Assembly (NCBI GenBank): GCA_036785325.1
Contig: JAXIVH010000013.1
Span: 9,495,603 to 9,559,602 of the forward strand
Reading direction: 5' to 3'
DNA: 64,000 nt
Source of the DNA: Urophycis tenuis
Lineage: Eukaryota; Chordata; Actinopteri; Gadiformes; Phycidae
Part shown: piece after piece, positions 33,970 to 64,000 of the stretch
Numbering within the stretch: the first letter of the stretch is position 1
Layout: every line of letters begins with the position of its first letter
The notes under the pieces: model-generated
Told to the model about the DNA's origin: nothing
Database searches by the model: none
The model's input: the letters and a program-made list of their open reading frames with translations, nothing else
Translations under genes and position numbers: made by a program

Positions 33970-35163
33970 CTACGCCTCTGCGTACGGCAGGTGGTACTGC
34001 TCCTCGCGCTTGTTGCAGCGTTTGGCCACGATGGCCAGGTAGAGCACCAGCAGTATGACCCAGTAGCACGCGTACAGGATCACGCCGGCGATCAGCAGCA
34101 CCTTCTCGTTGTCGCTGAGGGGCTCCTGCGTCTCACAGTAGATGGTGTAGGCCACGCCGCCGAGCAGCACCACGGCCCACACCGTCACAGGCACGGCGCC
34201 GATCAAGTTCACCACCACCTTCCGGCGGCCCGAGGTCCCCCAGCCGGCCTTGTTGATGGTGAGCAGGGCGAACATCTTGGACGGGAGCAGGCTGGACATG
34301 TACAGCAGCGAGTACAGCGACATGAAGATCATGACCAGGCTGCCGCGCAGGAAGCAGGCGTAGGTGGCCTTCACCATGCCGACCAGCTGCACCGTCAGCA
34401 GGAACAACAGGATGTTCCACAGGCGTCCGCGGTAGAACAGGTGGATCACGGTGGCCACCAGGAAGAAGGGGAAGAACCCGGTGACCACGGACTCGTAGGT
34501 CATCCAGAGGCTGTGCTTGTGGAACCAAAGGGCGTTGTAGAGCCACTCGCGGAAGTAGGGACTTGCTCCAGCGCGTCTGCTGGTTGAGCAGCGAGCGCTT
34601 AGCTCACCGTGGGCGTCTCTGTCTGACACTGCCTGAGCGCGCCGTGTACTTGGTCTTGTAGCCGAAGCTCAGCACGCGGTTGGTGAGGTGGCGGTCGTCG
34701 CCGAAGCTGCACTTGGAGCCCAGGAAAGTCTGGTGGTACCAGGGCTCCAGGAACCGCTGCAGCAGGCTGTTGCGGTACATTCCCAGCGGGCCGCTGATGC
34801 ACTGGACGCAGCCGAAGTAGGACTGGCAGGCGCGTTCGATGTTGAAGGCCATCCAGTATCGCACGCTGCTCAGGAAGGAGAATCCACGAGTCGTACTTGT
34901 TGAGAATCTGGAGGGAAAAGAGGCACAGATAAGGTGTGAGGTATTAAGGGGGGGGGGGGGGGGGGAGGGGGGGATGCAAGTGGATGAAAGATTGAACACG
35001 GTGATTGTTCAACGGAATAACGCTCAGGTCCTTAACAACACGATCATACAATGACTGACCTGTACGTCTCCGCCAACGCCTCCCACCATTGGGTCCTCTT
35101 CCCAGGATCTTCAGCATTTCTATGGTGCAGGCACGGGTCCAGAACAGTGTCCGAGTCACACAC
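33970..35163 (-). pseudogene. has3: hyaluronan synthase 3, 3' part; reading frame broken, probably by sequence errors
   Basis: HAS3 is a multi-pass plasma-membrane enzyme that polymerises UDP-GlcNAc and UDP-GlcUA into hyaluronan. Two exons are seen on the minus strand: 35163-35060 (VCDSDTVLD, ACTIEMLKIL) and 34907-33970. The large exon carries RYWMAFNIERACQSYFGCVQ, SGPLGMYRNSLLQRF, GDDRHLTNRVLSFGYKTKY, a QQTRW-type motif (in a shifted frame), then an intact run from YFREWLYNALWFHKHSLWMT through several membrane helices to EEQYHLPYAEA and the stop. Net insertions break the frame near 35134, 35102, 34883, 34635, 34600 and 34565. The 590 bases nearest the 3' end are clean. The 5' coding exon (catalytic N-terminal half) is absent and would fall in the N gap. 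Because damage clusters next to the gap and synteny is conserved, assembly error is more likely than true decay. Confidence 0.85.
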
Positions 35164-35575
35164 CTGAGAAGCCACAAAGAGAATGGTTCACGTGTGAATG
35201 TCTTCTTTCAAACACACGCACATGCACCACTGTTTGAGAACACCAGACAGACCCCTTGGTGTAGGAGCACAGTGGGTGCGATGCAGGCATGTGCAGGGGT
35301 GCGTTAAGTATGTACCGAGGTTCGGGGACAGAATGAAAGGCTGCTGACAGAAGCGACCAGCTGGTTCGTCCTAATGGCAGAGCACAGGGTGGGCGGCACA
35401 CACAGACGCAAACATCTGATCGGCAGACAAGCGGCAGCCTGATTAGCATCGGTTTCCAGCATGTCGCCCTCTCCTAACATGTACGACTAAATAGCACACA
35501 GCAGGACTGTACTGTTCAGTTCAACATGACTCACAATATGCCCATCATGTGTAATAGCTGCTTGTATCATTTATT

Positions 35576-35775
35576 NNNNNNNNNNNNNNNNNNNNNNNNN
35601 NNNNNNNNNNNNNNNNNNNNNNNNNNNNNNNNNNNNNNNNNNNNNNNNNNNNNNNNNNNNNNNNNNNNNNNNNNNNNNNNNNNNNNNNNNNNNNNNNNNN
35701 NNNNNNNNNNNNNNNNNNNNNNNNNNNNNNNNNNNNNNNNNNNNNNNNNNNNNNNNNNNNNNNNNNNNNNNNNNN
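35576..35775. other. assembly gap (200 N)
   Basis: Exactly 200 undetermined bases, so probably a placeholder of unknown true length. It interrupts has3 upstream of its penultimate exon. An open frame that appears to run through it is meaningless. Confidence 0.99.
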
Positions 35776-36100
35776 TCCGAGCAGGAGGAGGAGGTCCGCT
35801 CCCTTCCTCGGTCAGCCTGCGGTCCGACTCGCTAGCGGACCTGGAGGAGAGAGCAGGTGCCGGCGCTGGCGGCGGGGCGGCCGGGGGGGGTCATGGTGGG
35901 CTCCCATCCACGCTCCTGGTACGGCGCCGGAAGCCCCCGAGGCTGCGGCCCATGTCACCTTGGGACCCCCTTGCCCTGGTTCGCGGTTGTGTAGTGGGGC
36001 CGCCTCGATCAGGACCGTCCACTCTCAGCCGGGGTGTCACGTCCAGAAACCACCGGTCGTCTGTCCCCCTTCTTTCACCTCCTTTCTCTCCCTGTCTTTC
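35776..36100. other. GC-rich segment right of the gap, open on the plus strand, unassigned
   Basis: About 280 bases of GC-rich sequence stay open in one plus frame (LRSDSLADLEERAGAG, RRRKPPRLRPMSPWDPLALV) before running into CT repeats. I recognise no family. It could be the end of an exon lost in the gap, the GC-rich 5' region of has3 read backwards, or noncoding. Confidence 0.3.
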
Positions 36101-38075
36101 TCTCTCTCTCTCTCTCACTCACTCTCTCTCTCTCCCTTGCCTCGTTTTGCTGCTGCAGCCGCAGCTCCTCGCCGCATCTCTTTGCACTGCAGCCCAAATC
36201 CCTCTTTCTCTCCCCCCCCTCCTCTCTCTCTCTCTCTCTCTCTCTGTCTGTCTCTCTGTCTCTCTCTCTCACTCTCCCTCTCTCCTCCCCTCTCTTTACA
36301 CTGTCCCCGGCAGGCGAGCTGGCCGGCCGGCTGGCTGGCTGAATTGTCTGGCTGGGGCTGGCTATGTGCGTCACCTGGCAGTGGTGACACACCACCTTCT
36401 CTTCAAACCCCCACCCAGCCCCACCCCCACCACACTTTTTCAGATTCTTACCCTTCCTTGTCCTCTCTCCCCCCCCCCCCCCTACTTCCACACACACACA
36501 CACACACATGCTGGCTGGGCTTCCCACAGCTTGCTCCGTGTGTTCCTCTGTGGTGCAGGCAGCCCCACATCAGCCCCCCCCCCCCCTCCCGACTGCATTA
36601 AAATGACCCCCCCTCCTCCATCTCTGCTGCCCGTGTGTCAAAGCATCCCTTATGGGTTTATTTATCTACCCCCCCCCCCCTCTCTCTCTCTCTCTCAGCC
36701 CTGGCTCTCTCTCTCTCTCCCTCGCACCCTTGCTGAAGACTGCATGCATGCACATGGTTGGTGGCGTAAATAAAGCTGCAGTGTGCCAAGGATGATCAAT
36801 ACTCAGTGGATGAAGTCTCTCTCTCCTTCCCTCCCTCCCTCCCTCCATTCCCCCTATCTCTCTTCCTCCCCCCCCCTCTCTCTCTCTCTTCCTCCCCCTC
36901 TCCCTATCATTATGGCAAACGGTGACCAGGGGCTCTATTTCACTGGACCGTCCCACAGCACAAACACGTAGTAGTACTCAACGTGTCATTTGCTGAAACA
37001 CTGACACGGGCAAAACAGAGCGACCACGAAGTGATTTTGGCAGCTCTCGTGCCTGTGCCATAATGCAGGTACAATAAACAGGCAAGCAAGCAGGCAAGCT
37101 GCTCCCCTCGGGAAGAAAAACGCTGATTCAGCTTCACGTGTTTCAGCGCGCCGTCCGCCTGCCCCTCTTCCAGGTTCTTGGAAGGCCGAAAAACAAAGGG
37201 GTCATTCTGAAATGCCCCCACTCGGCCGCCCCAAGGTCACCAGAGATAACAGTCTCACCCACCGATGTTTTCCCCCCCGATTCATAAAAGTCGTGACTTT
37301 AGCAGCAGAGAGGAACGCGATGCAGGAAGGAGGCTATTTATACAGCGCGAGATGCTCTTTCATCAGAGCCCCACGTGCACCTGAACGCTGGAAATGCCGA
37401 GCAAGCAGGCTTAAGGCCCGTCCCCCTGAGGAGACTCACGCTTGTAATTATTAAGTTAGCGGCGAGACTGTGTGCGTACTCTCTCTCTCTCTCGTCCGCC
37501 AACGTTCAGAGCCGTGATGGCTTCACGTTCTGTGATTCCCCTCGGACCGAAATAGCGGTGATGTGTCCATCAGATGGTTTCTGTCTCCGTACCCTGGGAG
37601 ATGTACGTTATGTAGATGACAGTCACCTCCCGTTTTAAGCATCATGAGCAAAGCTGGTCATTGGTCTTTTATATATGCCATCACTTGCAAGTTCACAGCC
37701 CGGTCCTGAAGCCCCTGAGAGTTTGCGTGGTTTGAAAACCGCTTGCATGATTGTCGTATGTTAACTGTAAAATAGTTTCTAATCATCCAAAAGTTAAATA
37801 TAACAAAGCTTGTAAGCATGAGGTCATAATTCTTCACTTCCATCCTCATACCTAAAAGAGGAAACAGTTGGGATTCTGTTGCCCTAAATAGTTTCACCAT
37901 TTCCCCCCCGAGAGCAGCCAAGCATAAAAAATAAAAAAAATCAGTAAGGACAAAGATCTTCTTATTTGCCCTTGTTCACTGCAAACGCTTCTGAATGTAC
38001 AACTTCATGTGCATTACCAGTTGCAGAGTCATGGAATGAAATCACAGACTAAATATTCTCACAAAAAGGGGCAGT

Positions 38076-38081
38076 TTTATT
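38076..38081 (-). other. polyadenylation signal of tango6
   Basis: Minus-strand AATAAA (TTTATT on plus) 633 bp after the tango6 stop, giving a plausible 3' UTR length. Confidence 0.55.
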
Positions 38082-38158
38082 TTATAAAAATGACAGGGAG
38101 GCAACAGGGCAACATCTTGTTCATCCGTGCTGCTATTTTACAGGGTACTTTATAGAGC

Positions 38159-38202
38159 ACTGCACCGCACTGCACTGCATACGCAGTACCGTGCGGTGCA
38201 GT
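38159..38202. repeat. 12-bp-stem hairpin in the predicted tango6 3' UTR
   Basis: ACTGCACCGCAC at 38159-38170 is matched by its exact reverse complement GTGCGGTGCAGT at 38191-38202, with a 20-nt loop. It would be transcribed in the tango6 3' UTR if the 38076 signal is used. Confidence 0.6.
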
Positions 38203-38713
38203 TTGTACACGTCTCTCCCCTGCTTCACGCTGCAGCTAGCTGCAGAGTGATGAGGTACAAGACACACGGACTCGTTCGCACCCAGGGCAAGCAAACACGT
38301 TGGGGACGTGTGTTTCGGGGCTGGCATTCCAAAGAGGCCCACGTTCACTGTGCTAATACAAGTCATCGCATCCAGACACCGTCTCGCCCTGCCGGTGTAA
38401 TGCAATGACTCCCCGAGGGGGCAGACTCATCGATGTGAGGCAAACACCGCCGGGACCCAGTTTCTGTTTGTCTACTCATGTTCACACAGGGGGGGGGGGG
38501 GGGGGGGGGGTGTATGTGGAGAGGGGCCCAACCTCATTGATTGACCGTTTACATACTAGCCAACGGAAGCACATGTTAGAGGGTTAGAGGACTAGAGAGG
38601 GATGTTTCACCCTGTTGTCATGGAGAAACACAGGATATGTGGTATATTAGACGCACGCACACACACACACACACACACGCACGCACGCACACGCGCACAC
38701 ATTCTCTTTGACT

Positions 38714-58600
<19,887 letters not shown>

Positions 58601-58603
<3 letters not shown>

Positions 58604-58611
58604 TTCGCCAT
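58601..58611 (-). promoter_or_regulatory. three-codon upstream ORF overlapping the tango6 start codon
   Basis: Minus strand ATGGCGAAATGA: an upstream ATG with A at -3 and G at +4 opens a Met-Ala-Lys ORF whose TGA overlaps the main ATG as ATGA. The main ATG is the one that joins exon 2 in phase. Confidence 0.6.
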
Positions 58612-58706
58612 TGTCAGAACAACACAGCAGTCTTCAACAAGTCAATCCCCACACTGTTTACCACCGAGCCACGCTGCTGCGGTGCGACAAACAGGGCGCG
58701 TACACA

Positions 58707-58714
58707 TGACGTCA
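58707..58714 (-). promoter_or_regulatory. palindromic CRE/ATF site upstream of tango6
   Basis: Perfect TGACGTCA 104 bp upstream of the tango6 ATG, with a CCAAT motif at 58726-58730. CRE close to a TATA-less start is typical of housekeeping promoters. The motif is seen; use is inferred. Confidence 0.55.
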
Positions 58715-59234
58715 CAGCGCCCCGTCCAATGTGAAACCGAAACGCGGAAGTAAGTTCACCACGGTAAACAACCAGGGAATGAGTGCTCTAAGTTGGGGTT
58801 TTTCAGCTTCTAAACACCTCTCGGTTGATAAATAGAATCTGAGTTATAGTGAGTTAGTTTCATTGTGTTTGTTTTTGTATTTGTAAGAAGCTGTTCAGAC
58901 GGTGGCGACCTTATAATATACAGACACGTTGTTTGCAAAACCGTAAGAACACTCAAAAAGAAGAAGAAAGTCAGGGACTTCACCGGGCTAATCCTCCTTC
59001 TTCCCCGCGTGAACACAACACGTCTGAGAGAAAGTGAAACGACGGACAATGCACGACTGCTTGGAATGTTTCAAATGTCAGCGGAAATCACTGCAGCAAC
59101 GTCTATCCTATAACACACACACACGTGTAAGCATAAAATCGCTTTAGACCTACAATACGTGTTACACGCACCACGCCATAAAATACGTATTAAGATATAG
59201 TAAAGTTAAAAAAAACAAATTAATTTAAAAGTAG

Positions 59235-59240
59235 TTTATT
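59235..59240 (-). other. polyadenylation signal of il17c
   Basis: Minus-strand AATAAA (plus TTTATT) 452 bp after the il17c stop. AT-rich surroundings and ATTTA-like pentamers fit an unstable cytokine mRNA. Confidence 0.5.
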
Positions 59241-59691
59241 GGTTAGTAGTTGGTACATTCTAGACAAACAAAGGTGCATTTTAAATCAACAACTACTAGG
59301 CCTCAAAGCACCAAATGCAAGTTAAGATATCATTTCTTATTTGCACTGTTCGTATAATTCACGCCCATGTTTACGAATCTAACTCTTAACAAATCAAATA
59401 AATAAATAAAATTTCAATTAAATATGATAATAAATATTATGCATAGCTTTACGGTATAGGCCAAATAACAGCCTAGTAGCCTACTATATGATAGTATACC
59501 AGTATATGTTTGATGACAGGCCATCAATCGTTTGCACTTCATATGGAAAGATAACGACGGTGGCGATTATAAACGGGGTCTATAACGACTCCGGTACAAT
59601 CTCCATCAAACATCAATTTGCATTTTAAAACAAACACAACAAAGTGAATCAAACAGATTGTTCTAACGTCACGCATTAAACTGCGTTAATG

Positions 59692-60524
59692 TCAGTTCTT
59701 CGGTTTGGCGCAAGTGCACCCGACGGCCACCAGTTCGGTGTACGGGACGAGCCGGTATCTCTTCCCATCGCTGCACAACTCTTTCTTCAGGAACGTCTTG
59801 CTCTGCTCTAACGCGACGGAGTTGTAGGTGAAATCCTGTATTGGCGTATTATTCTCGATCGTGATACATCCACTGCACAGACACTGAGCCACGACGATCG
59901 TCTGCGGGTATCGGTCCTTGTTCGTTACAGACCTGCGGGAGAAAGGGTAGAGGAGCCACGTTAGTAACACATCCACGTCACCGCAGCCAGCAGACAGTAC
60001 TGTGTGAGAGTGAGTAGTGCCGCAAGCGGGGGGAATGTCAACTGAAGTGTACGACTTACACGTATCGCCAGGGGGAGATGGAGCGCTCGTTCAGATCCCT
60101 GCCTAATCCCTTGTACTGTTCAACCGGGCACTGAGCAGTGGTCGACCCCAGCTCTGGGTTGGAACCCTGCTGATCAAAGTATTTGAGCTTTTTCTCAGCT
60201 TTTTCTTCCAGCTGGCTTTCATCAAAGCATGGTAGAGAAGATGTCTTTGCAGTCGCAAACATGACGCCTAATACCAGAATCTATAAAGGGAAGAAACATG
60301 TCAATATGTGTGGAAATATATTACATTGATTGCACGTTTGTTGAAATTGAAAAAAAGTACACTATCACGACATCCATTAGCCTAAATGAAATATATTCAG
60401 TTTGATATTTAATAATAGGCATATCTTAAATATGACAAAACATATGACAATATATAACAAAACAATATAAATTCTCACTCACCTGTATTAAACAGACGCC
60501 AAACATGTCCTTGTGGTAAATCAT
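59692..60524 (-). CDS. il17c: interleukin-17 family cytokine, IL-17C type
   Basis: Secreted cystine-knot cytokine. IL-17C is made by epithelia and signals through IL-17RA/IL-17RE for mucosal defence. Three exons on the minus strand: 60524-60483, 60280-60060 and 59932-59692, in consistent phase, 167 residues. The N-terminus MIYHKDMFGVCLIQ|ILVLGV followed by MFATA makes a signal peptide split across the first intron. The mature part has TTAQCPVEQYKG, the family hallmark ERSISPWRYVSVTNKDRYPQ across the second junction, then AQCLCSGCI, ELCSDGKRYRL and the terminal VAVGCTCAKPKN, giving the expected paired cysteines. The RSISPWRY motif and position directly downstream of zc3h18 (as in human 16q24) favour IL-17C over IL-17A/F. 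A TATA box lies upstream. Confidence 0.88.
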
Positions 60525-60584
60525 TTTAGTGTTTAGCCTAAGGGATCTGAGTGATTTTGATGGCCATGATGCTCTCAGACTGCC

Positions 60585-60591
60585 ATTTATA
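60585..60591 (-). promoter_or_regulatory. TATA box of il17c
   Basis: Minus-strand TATAAAT, 61-67 bp upstream of the il17c ATG. A start about 30 bp downstream leaves a 5' UTR of roughly 30 nt. An ETS-like GAGGAAGT lies further upstream near 60647-60654. A TATA promoter suits an inducible cytokine gene. Confidence 0.7.
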
Positions 60592-60891
60592 GTTAGGGCA
60601 GGGAAAAACCGGCATGAGGAAATATAAATAGTAATATTCACCACAGGACTTCCTCTTCCCAAATTAAGATGTAGGTGTAAACGCAATCCCACATCTCGAT
60701 GGCTGATTTGATGTCATGGCATTACATCACAGCACGGGGTTTCTTGCACCGTGATGACGATATGTTGACATATTTATAACCTCGAGAGCCAATTACACCA
60801 ATTATAAAACACTCTCGCCTGTGTATTGAAGGATAACGGTGACGTTCTTAAAGAAGTAAAAACACAAACGGAAATCTGACAATTGTTTTTA

Positions 60892-60897
60892 TTTATT
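60892..60897 (-). other. distal polyadenylation signal of zc3h18
   Basis: Minus-strand AATAAA (overlapping copies in AATAAATAAA) about 1.98 kb after the zc3h18 stop. A second AATAAA at 61603-61608 could give a shorter 3' UTR. Confidence 0.5.
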
Positions 60898-62873
60898 CCA
60901 AATGACCGAGATAGGAAGCACAGGTGTTTTCACGGCGTCTTTGTTCACACAGGGGACATCGAGTTACAGGCTATCAAAAACTGGATCAGCAGCACCTTTG
61001 ATGCATAAAATGCATTCGTGTTTCTTTTACTTTATCGATTGTTTGCCATGCGGATAGAGTTTCTTTTCTTTTTTTTCATTAAAAAAAAACGTGTCGGTGA
61101 AGGTGCAGCAGCAACTATTGTAGCAGCTCTGAGGTCAAAGGGTCGTCGATAAGCTTGTTCCTTTCTTCATTCAAACGAGCCAGCATTCGGCGCGCCCGTC
61201 ATCATCGTCCGGGCAGTAAAAGCCCAGGGTGATTAGGCCGGCCAAATTGCCAAAACAAACTTGAAATTTTATACTTTTTTTCTGTGAATGTATTTTTGGA
61301 AGAAAGGGCGGATTTAGTGTCAGATTTCTAAACTTTGATATGTGTCATTTTCCAAGGTGTGCCAAACTTAGTTAATTCCTAACTTTTATGGAATGGTGAA
61401 CATTGTTGTGACTCGAGTGTAAATCAATTTAAACAGAACCGAGTGATGGGATGTATTGTATGACTATGATAATTTTAGCTTTCATTATAACAACCATAAA
61501 CCATATCGATTAACCAGTCAGTACACCATGGGAGTGACCATGACTAAGAAAAGCACCGAAAGTCACAACAAAGCAAACCATGCATTCTCTTTATCAAAAT
61601 AGTTTATTTAGAATCCTTTTTGTCGCACGTGAAAGATGTGCGCAGCTCGTCTCCTCCTGTCCCCGTTACATCTCTCATAATGTGTGCCAACTAAAAATGG
61701 GACAAATAAAATCAGTATCACCTGAAAAGAGCCTAGACGAATAACAAAAAGTAGATTTAAACAAAGAAAAAAAAAATAAGCCAAAAGAAGCAAGACTTTA
61801 CATCACAACATTTTTTTTTTTCTATAATAATGACCTACTTGAGAATCTGGTAATGCGATAGTATTGTATGAAGGTTTGGATCTGAATGCCTCCACAGACG
61901 GTGCTGTTGGAGAGACAAGTCCGCGGCACAAGGTGTCGGCCATTAACAAAATGAGATGGGTTAGAAGCGGGGGCTCCCAATAGATAACACTCAACCTACT
62001 TGGGCATATGTACAAAATAAACAAAAAAAGGACAAGAAAAATGAAGAAAACATTTTTGCGTGATCGTGTCAAGGCTGACAGTTCATCTCCAATAGAAGTC
62101 GCCATAGCTTCACCTCATACACAACTTTAAAAGGGCCGACGACAGGCAGTGGCAGTACGGTAAAGAGACATAAAATAATATACTAAGGACTACACAGTAA
62201 AAAGTGTGCCGAGCGTAGAAGGGGGGAGGGTTGGGGACAGACAAGCGATTATGAGATTCAGTATCTATAAATTCACCTTATTTGTCAAAATACGCAAACA
62301 TCAGAAAGGTCCTTAATTCCTGTAATTTTTTCTTTTTCTTTTTTTTTTTGTTGTTGCTTTTTTTTTCACTCAACTGACCAGCAAGTAGACGGCACTCATC
62401 CGCCATTTTGTATCCGTTCCCGTGAACTCAACACATAGGAGACGATCCATGACGTCCCCCTGTCCGAGACCCCCCCCCCCCCCCCCCTTACGACAGGCCG
62501 ATGAGACGGTCCGTCGCGGTGCGCGGCACACAGCCAGTCGGCCGCACGCAAAGTCGCCGGGGACAAAAAAAAAGAATCCCACGCCTGTGTCTACAATCAA
62601 GTTTTTTCATGGCGGCCGCGTCAAAGTTGTTTGCCGGCCATTTAAACAGCGGCATACATTTAGGGGGCTGCGGGATGAGAATATTTGGGGGGTTTATTTT
62701 ACACAGATATCCAGTGAGATGGTCCACATCGGCGTTGAAGGGCAGAGTGGGGTCAAGAGGAAATGTGTGGGGATTCCCCCCAGGGGGAGGAGTCTTCCAT
62801 TCCCATGGCTCACAGCGTCGCCTCGGGCCTCTAGTCTGTGGCGGCGGGGCATCCTCATTGGGGCAGGGGGGGG
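60898..62873 (-). other. presumed 3' UTR of zc3h18
   Basis: No coding exon is visible between the zc3h18 stop and the signals at 61603 and 60892. The sequence has T-rich runs (62326-62368), a poly-C run (62469-62487) and unique AT-rich DNA. UTR status is inferred from position and poly(A) signals only. Confidence 0.5.
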
Positions 62874-63117
62874 CTACTTTGCCGGTATCTTCGCTCTCTT
62901 GCGGGCGATGGCGTCCTCCACGGCCTTGAGCTGCTTCAGCAGCTCCTCCCGCCGCGACAGCGTGTTGCTGGGCTTCCCCGAGCCGGAGCCCGAGCCGGAG
63001 CCGGAGCCAGCGCCGGAGCCCGAGGTGGGTCCCGGGCCCGGGGCCGCCTGCTTGCCCGACGGGGCGGACGGGCCCTTGCCGGAGGACTTGGCGGGCGGCG
63101 ACAGCGGACGCTTCCTG
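62874..63117 (-). CDS. zc3h18: zinc finger CCCH domain-containing protein 18, last coding exon
   Basis: ZC3H18 links the nuclear cap-binding complex/ARS2 with the NEXT complex and steers RNA decay. Only the C-terminal exon (about 81 codons) lies in the window. It encodes RKRPLSPPAKSSGKGPSAPS, a Gly/Ser-rich linker (SGSGAGSGSGSGSGSG), and a conserved helical end SRREELLKQLKAVEDAIARK followed by RAKIPAK and a TAG stop. The acceptor is a CAGCAG tandem, so the exon could start at 63117 or 63114. The zinc-finger and Ser/Arg-rich exons lie beyond the right edge. Identity rests on the C-terminal block plus synteny with il17c. Confidence 0.75.
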
Positions 63118-64000
63118 CTGCAGCGAGAGGTGCGGGAGAAAGTGGTCAGTGGCGGTGTGTGCAGACGGAACGGAGAACACGGTCATGATAATTATAATAA
63201 TAATAATACTTCTAATAATAATAATCAAGCCTGCTTTCATGCTAAAACAGGAGTCAAATGTGATGTTTTAAATAACAAAAAAAAACAATTTAATAAAGAC
63301 AACCCTACTAGTCATATAAAGAGAAACAACGAGACATATTACTAAAGGTATTATATTTTTTGCCCATTTTTTATTTCTTTATATATAATTATACATTATA
63401 TAACTATGCCATCCCAAAATCAATAATAGCTCTACCAGTGTAAGGGCCAGATGCATAATCTGTGAAAACGTACATCTAGGACACAAACTTCTGACGTGTA
63501 ACAGTCAGCCGATGGAAAGCACGAAAACATGCAAGCGGAATAGACCTTTTTTTCTTTTTGATTTCCCTTTCGGATTCAGCAGTCACAGTTCTCTGAACAC
63601 GCGCAAAAAATATACCTCTATACTGTGACTTGGTGTGACTTCAAACAAAGCGGCACACAGTATGAAGGATTGATGAATCAGTGTTCTGCATCAACTGTTG
63701 CCGAATTAAAAAAAAACATGACAGCCCAGTTTGTTCTTGAGGGAGACCACAGCAGCGAGAAGCGACTGATGTCATGGCGACAGCGAGCAGAAGTTACATA
63801 AACCCCTGCTTCCACATGCCTGTTCCTCATTCTGCCCCGACCACACTGACTGACTGACTTCTATACCCGACCGGGTAAACAAAGACCGCTTGTTCAGACA
63901 TCAAAATAACACGGGGGAGTGAAAAACACTAAACGACTTCTGCAGCTAGAAACCCCTGGCAGGGTTCTCCCCCTGCTGCATCAGCGCAGCGCCCATGTGT
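63118..64000 (-). other. intron of zc3h18
   Basis: AT-rich sequence with a short (ATA/ATT)n run at 63183-63228. I see no further exon up to the window edge. Confidence 0.6.

Larger units (their letters stand above)
35164..38713. other. region between has3 and tango6
   Basis: Includes a has3 intron, the gap, the GC-rich segment, CT-rich low complexity (36090-36300, 36680-36725, 36815-36905), short poly-C runs, a plus-strand AATAAA at 36769-36774 of unknown owner, and the probable tango6 3' UTR (38076-38713). No exon of has3 or any other known gene was found between 36100 and 38713. Confidence 0.6.
58604..59691. other. tango6 promoter and il17c 3' region
   Basis: Holds the tango6 promoter side (58604 to about 58760) and the probable il17c 3' UTR (59235-59691). 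The rest is AT-rich with no coding signal. Confidence 0.65.

Noticed and set aside
33991..34629. 198-codon plus-strand frame and alternative minus-strand frame
   Set aside because: Shadows of the has3 terminal exon, whose membrane helices and PYAEA-type end are clear in one minus frame.
35526..36773. 415-codon open frame
   Set aside because: Runs through 200 Ns and then CT-rich low complexity; only the GC-rich 280 bp was kept, as unassigned.
59692..60524. Assignment as IL-17A/F
   Set aside because: The RSISPWRY-type motif and adjacency to zc3h18 fit IL-17C better, though only a tree of fish IL-17 proteins would settle it.
61803..62105. 100-codon minus-strand frame downstream of zc3h18
   Set aside because: No recognisable domain, AT-rich, lies in the presumed 3' UTR.

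Overview
The window is vertebrate nuclear DNA, almost certainly from a ray-finned (teleost) fish. All genes have introns with mostly GT-AG splice sites, and the encoded proteins match vertebrate families end to end. The spaces between exons are packed with (CA/GT)n, (CT/GA)n and poly-G/C tracts, tRNA-derived SINEs whose tails carry the motif CTTTTGTCCAAAGCGACTT, and LINE tails, as is usual in fish. The very high dinucleotide-repeat load recalls cod-like fishes, but that is only a guess. There is no operon, phage, CRISPR or bacterial content.

Layout from left to right: (1) 245-9407, minus strand, anpep (aminopeptidase N), 20 exons, with the C-terminal exon beyond the left edge. (2) 9.4-16.0 kb, an AT-rich intergenic stretch with a SINE and microsatellites. 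(3) 16019-18838, plus strand, dnaaf4 (dynein axonemal assembly factor), with an RFX X-box-like site just upstream. (4) 20029-27843, minus strand, utp4/cirhin, 16 exons, with a 1.7-kb 21-bp minisatellite in one intron. (5) 28400-29855, plus strand, chtf8, head to head with utp4 across a shared 556-bp promoter interval. (6) 29.9-33.9 kb, repeat-rich intergenic DNA. (7) 33970-35163, minus strand, the 3' part of has3 (hyaluronan synthase 3), damaged by several one-way frameshifts beside a 200-N assembly gap (35576-35775). (8) 35.8-38.7 kb, unassigned GC- and CT-rich DNA. (9) 38714-58603, minus strand, tango6, 18 exons. (10) 59692-60524, minus strand, an interleukin-17 cytokine (il17c), 3 exons with a TATA box. 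(11) 62874 to about 63117, minus strand, the last coding exon of zc3h18, with a long 3' UTR reaching down to about 60.9 kb.

Exon chains for anpep, dnaaf4, utp4, chtf8, tango6 and il17c were built by hand from splice sites and checked by codon phase. Every junction closes in frame, giving proteins of about 923+ (partial), 409, 684, 136, 1077 and 167 residues. Gene order supports the identities: utp4/chtf8 (head to head)-has3-tango6 mirrors human 16q22, and il17c directly downstream of zc3h18 mirrors human 16q24. The genes do unrelated jobs (ectopeptidase, cilia assembly, ribosome biogenesis, cohesion clamp loading, hyaluronan synthesis, Golgi/Pol II assembly, epithelial cytokine, nuclear RNA decay); what links them is conserved synteny.

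I found no new biological system. The observations most worth checking are: a likely GC-AG intron inside the anpep zinc-binding motif; the RFX X-box-like site at dnaaf4; the frameshift cluster in has3; a strong-context micro-uORF overlapping the tango6 start as ATGA; a near-perfect 30-bp-arm hairpin in a tango6 intron; and tandem arrays that abut splice sites.
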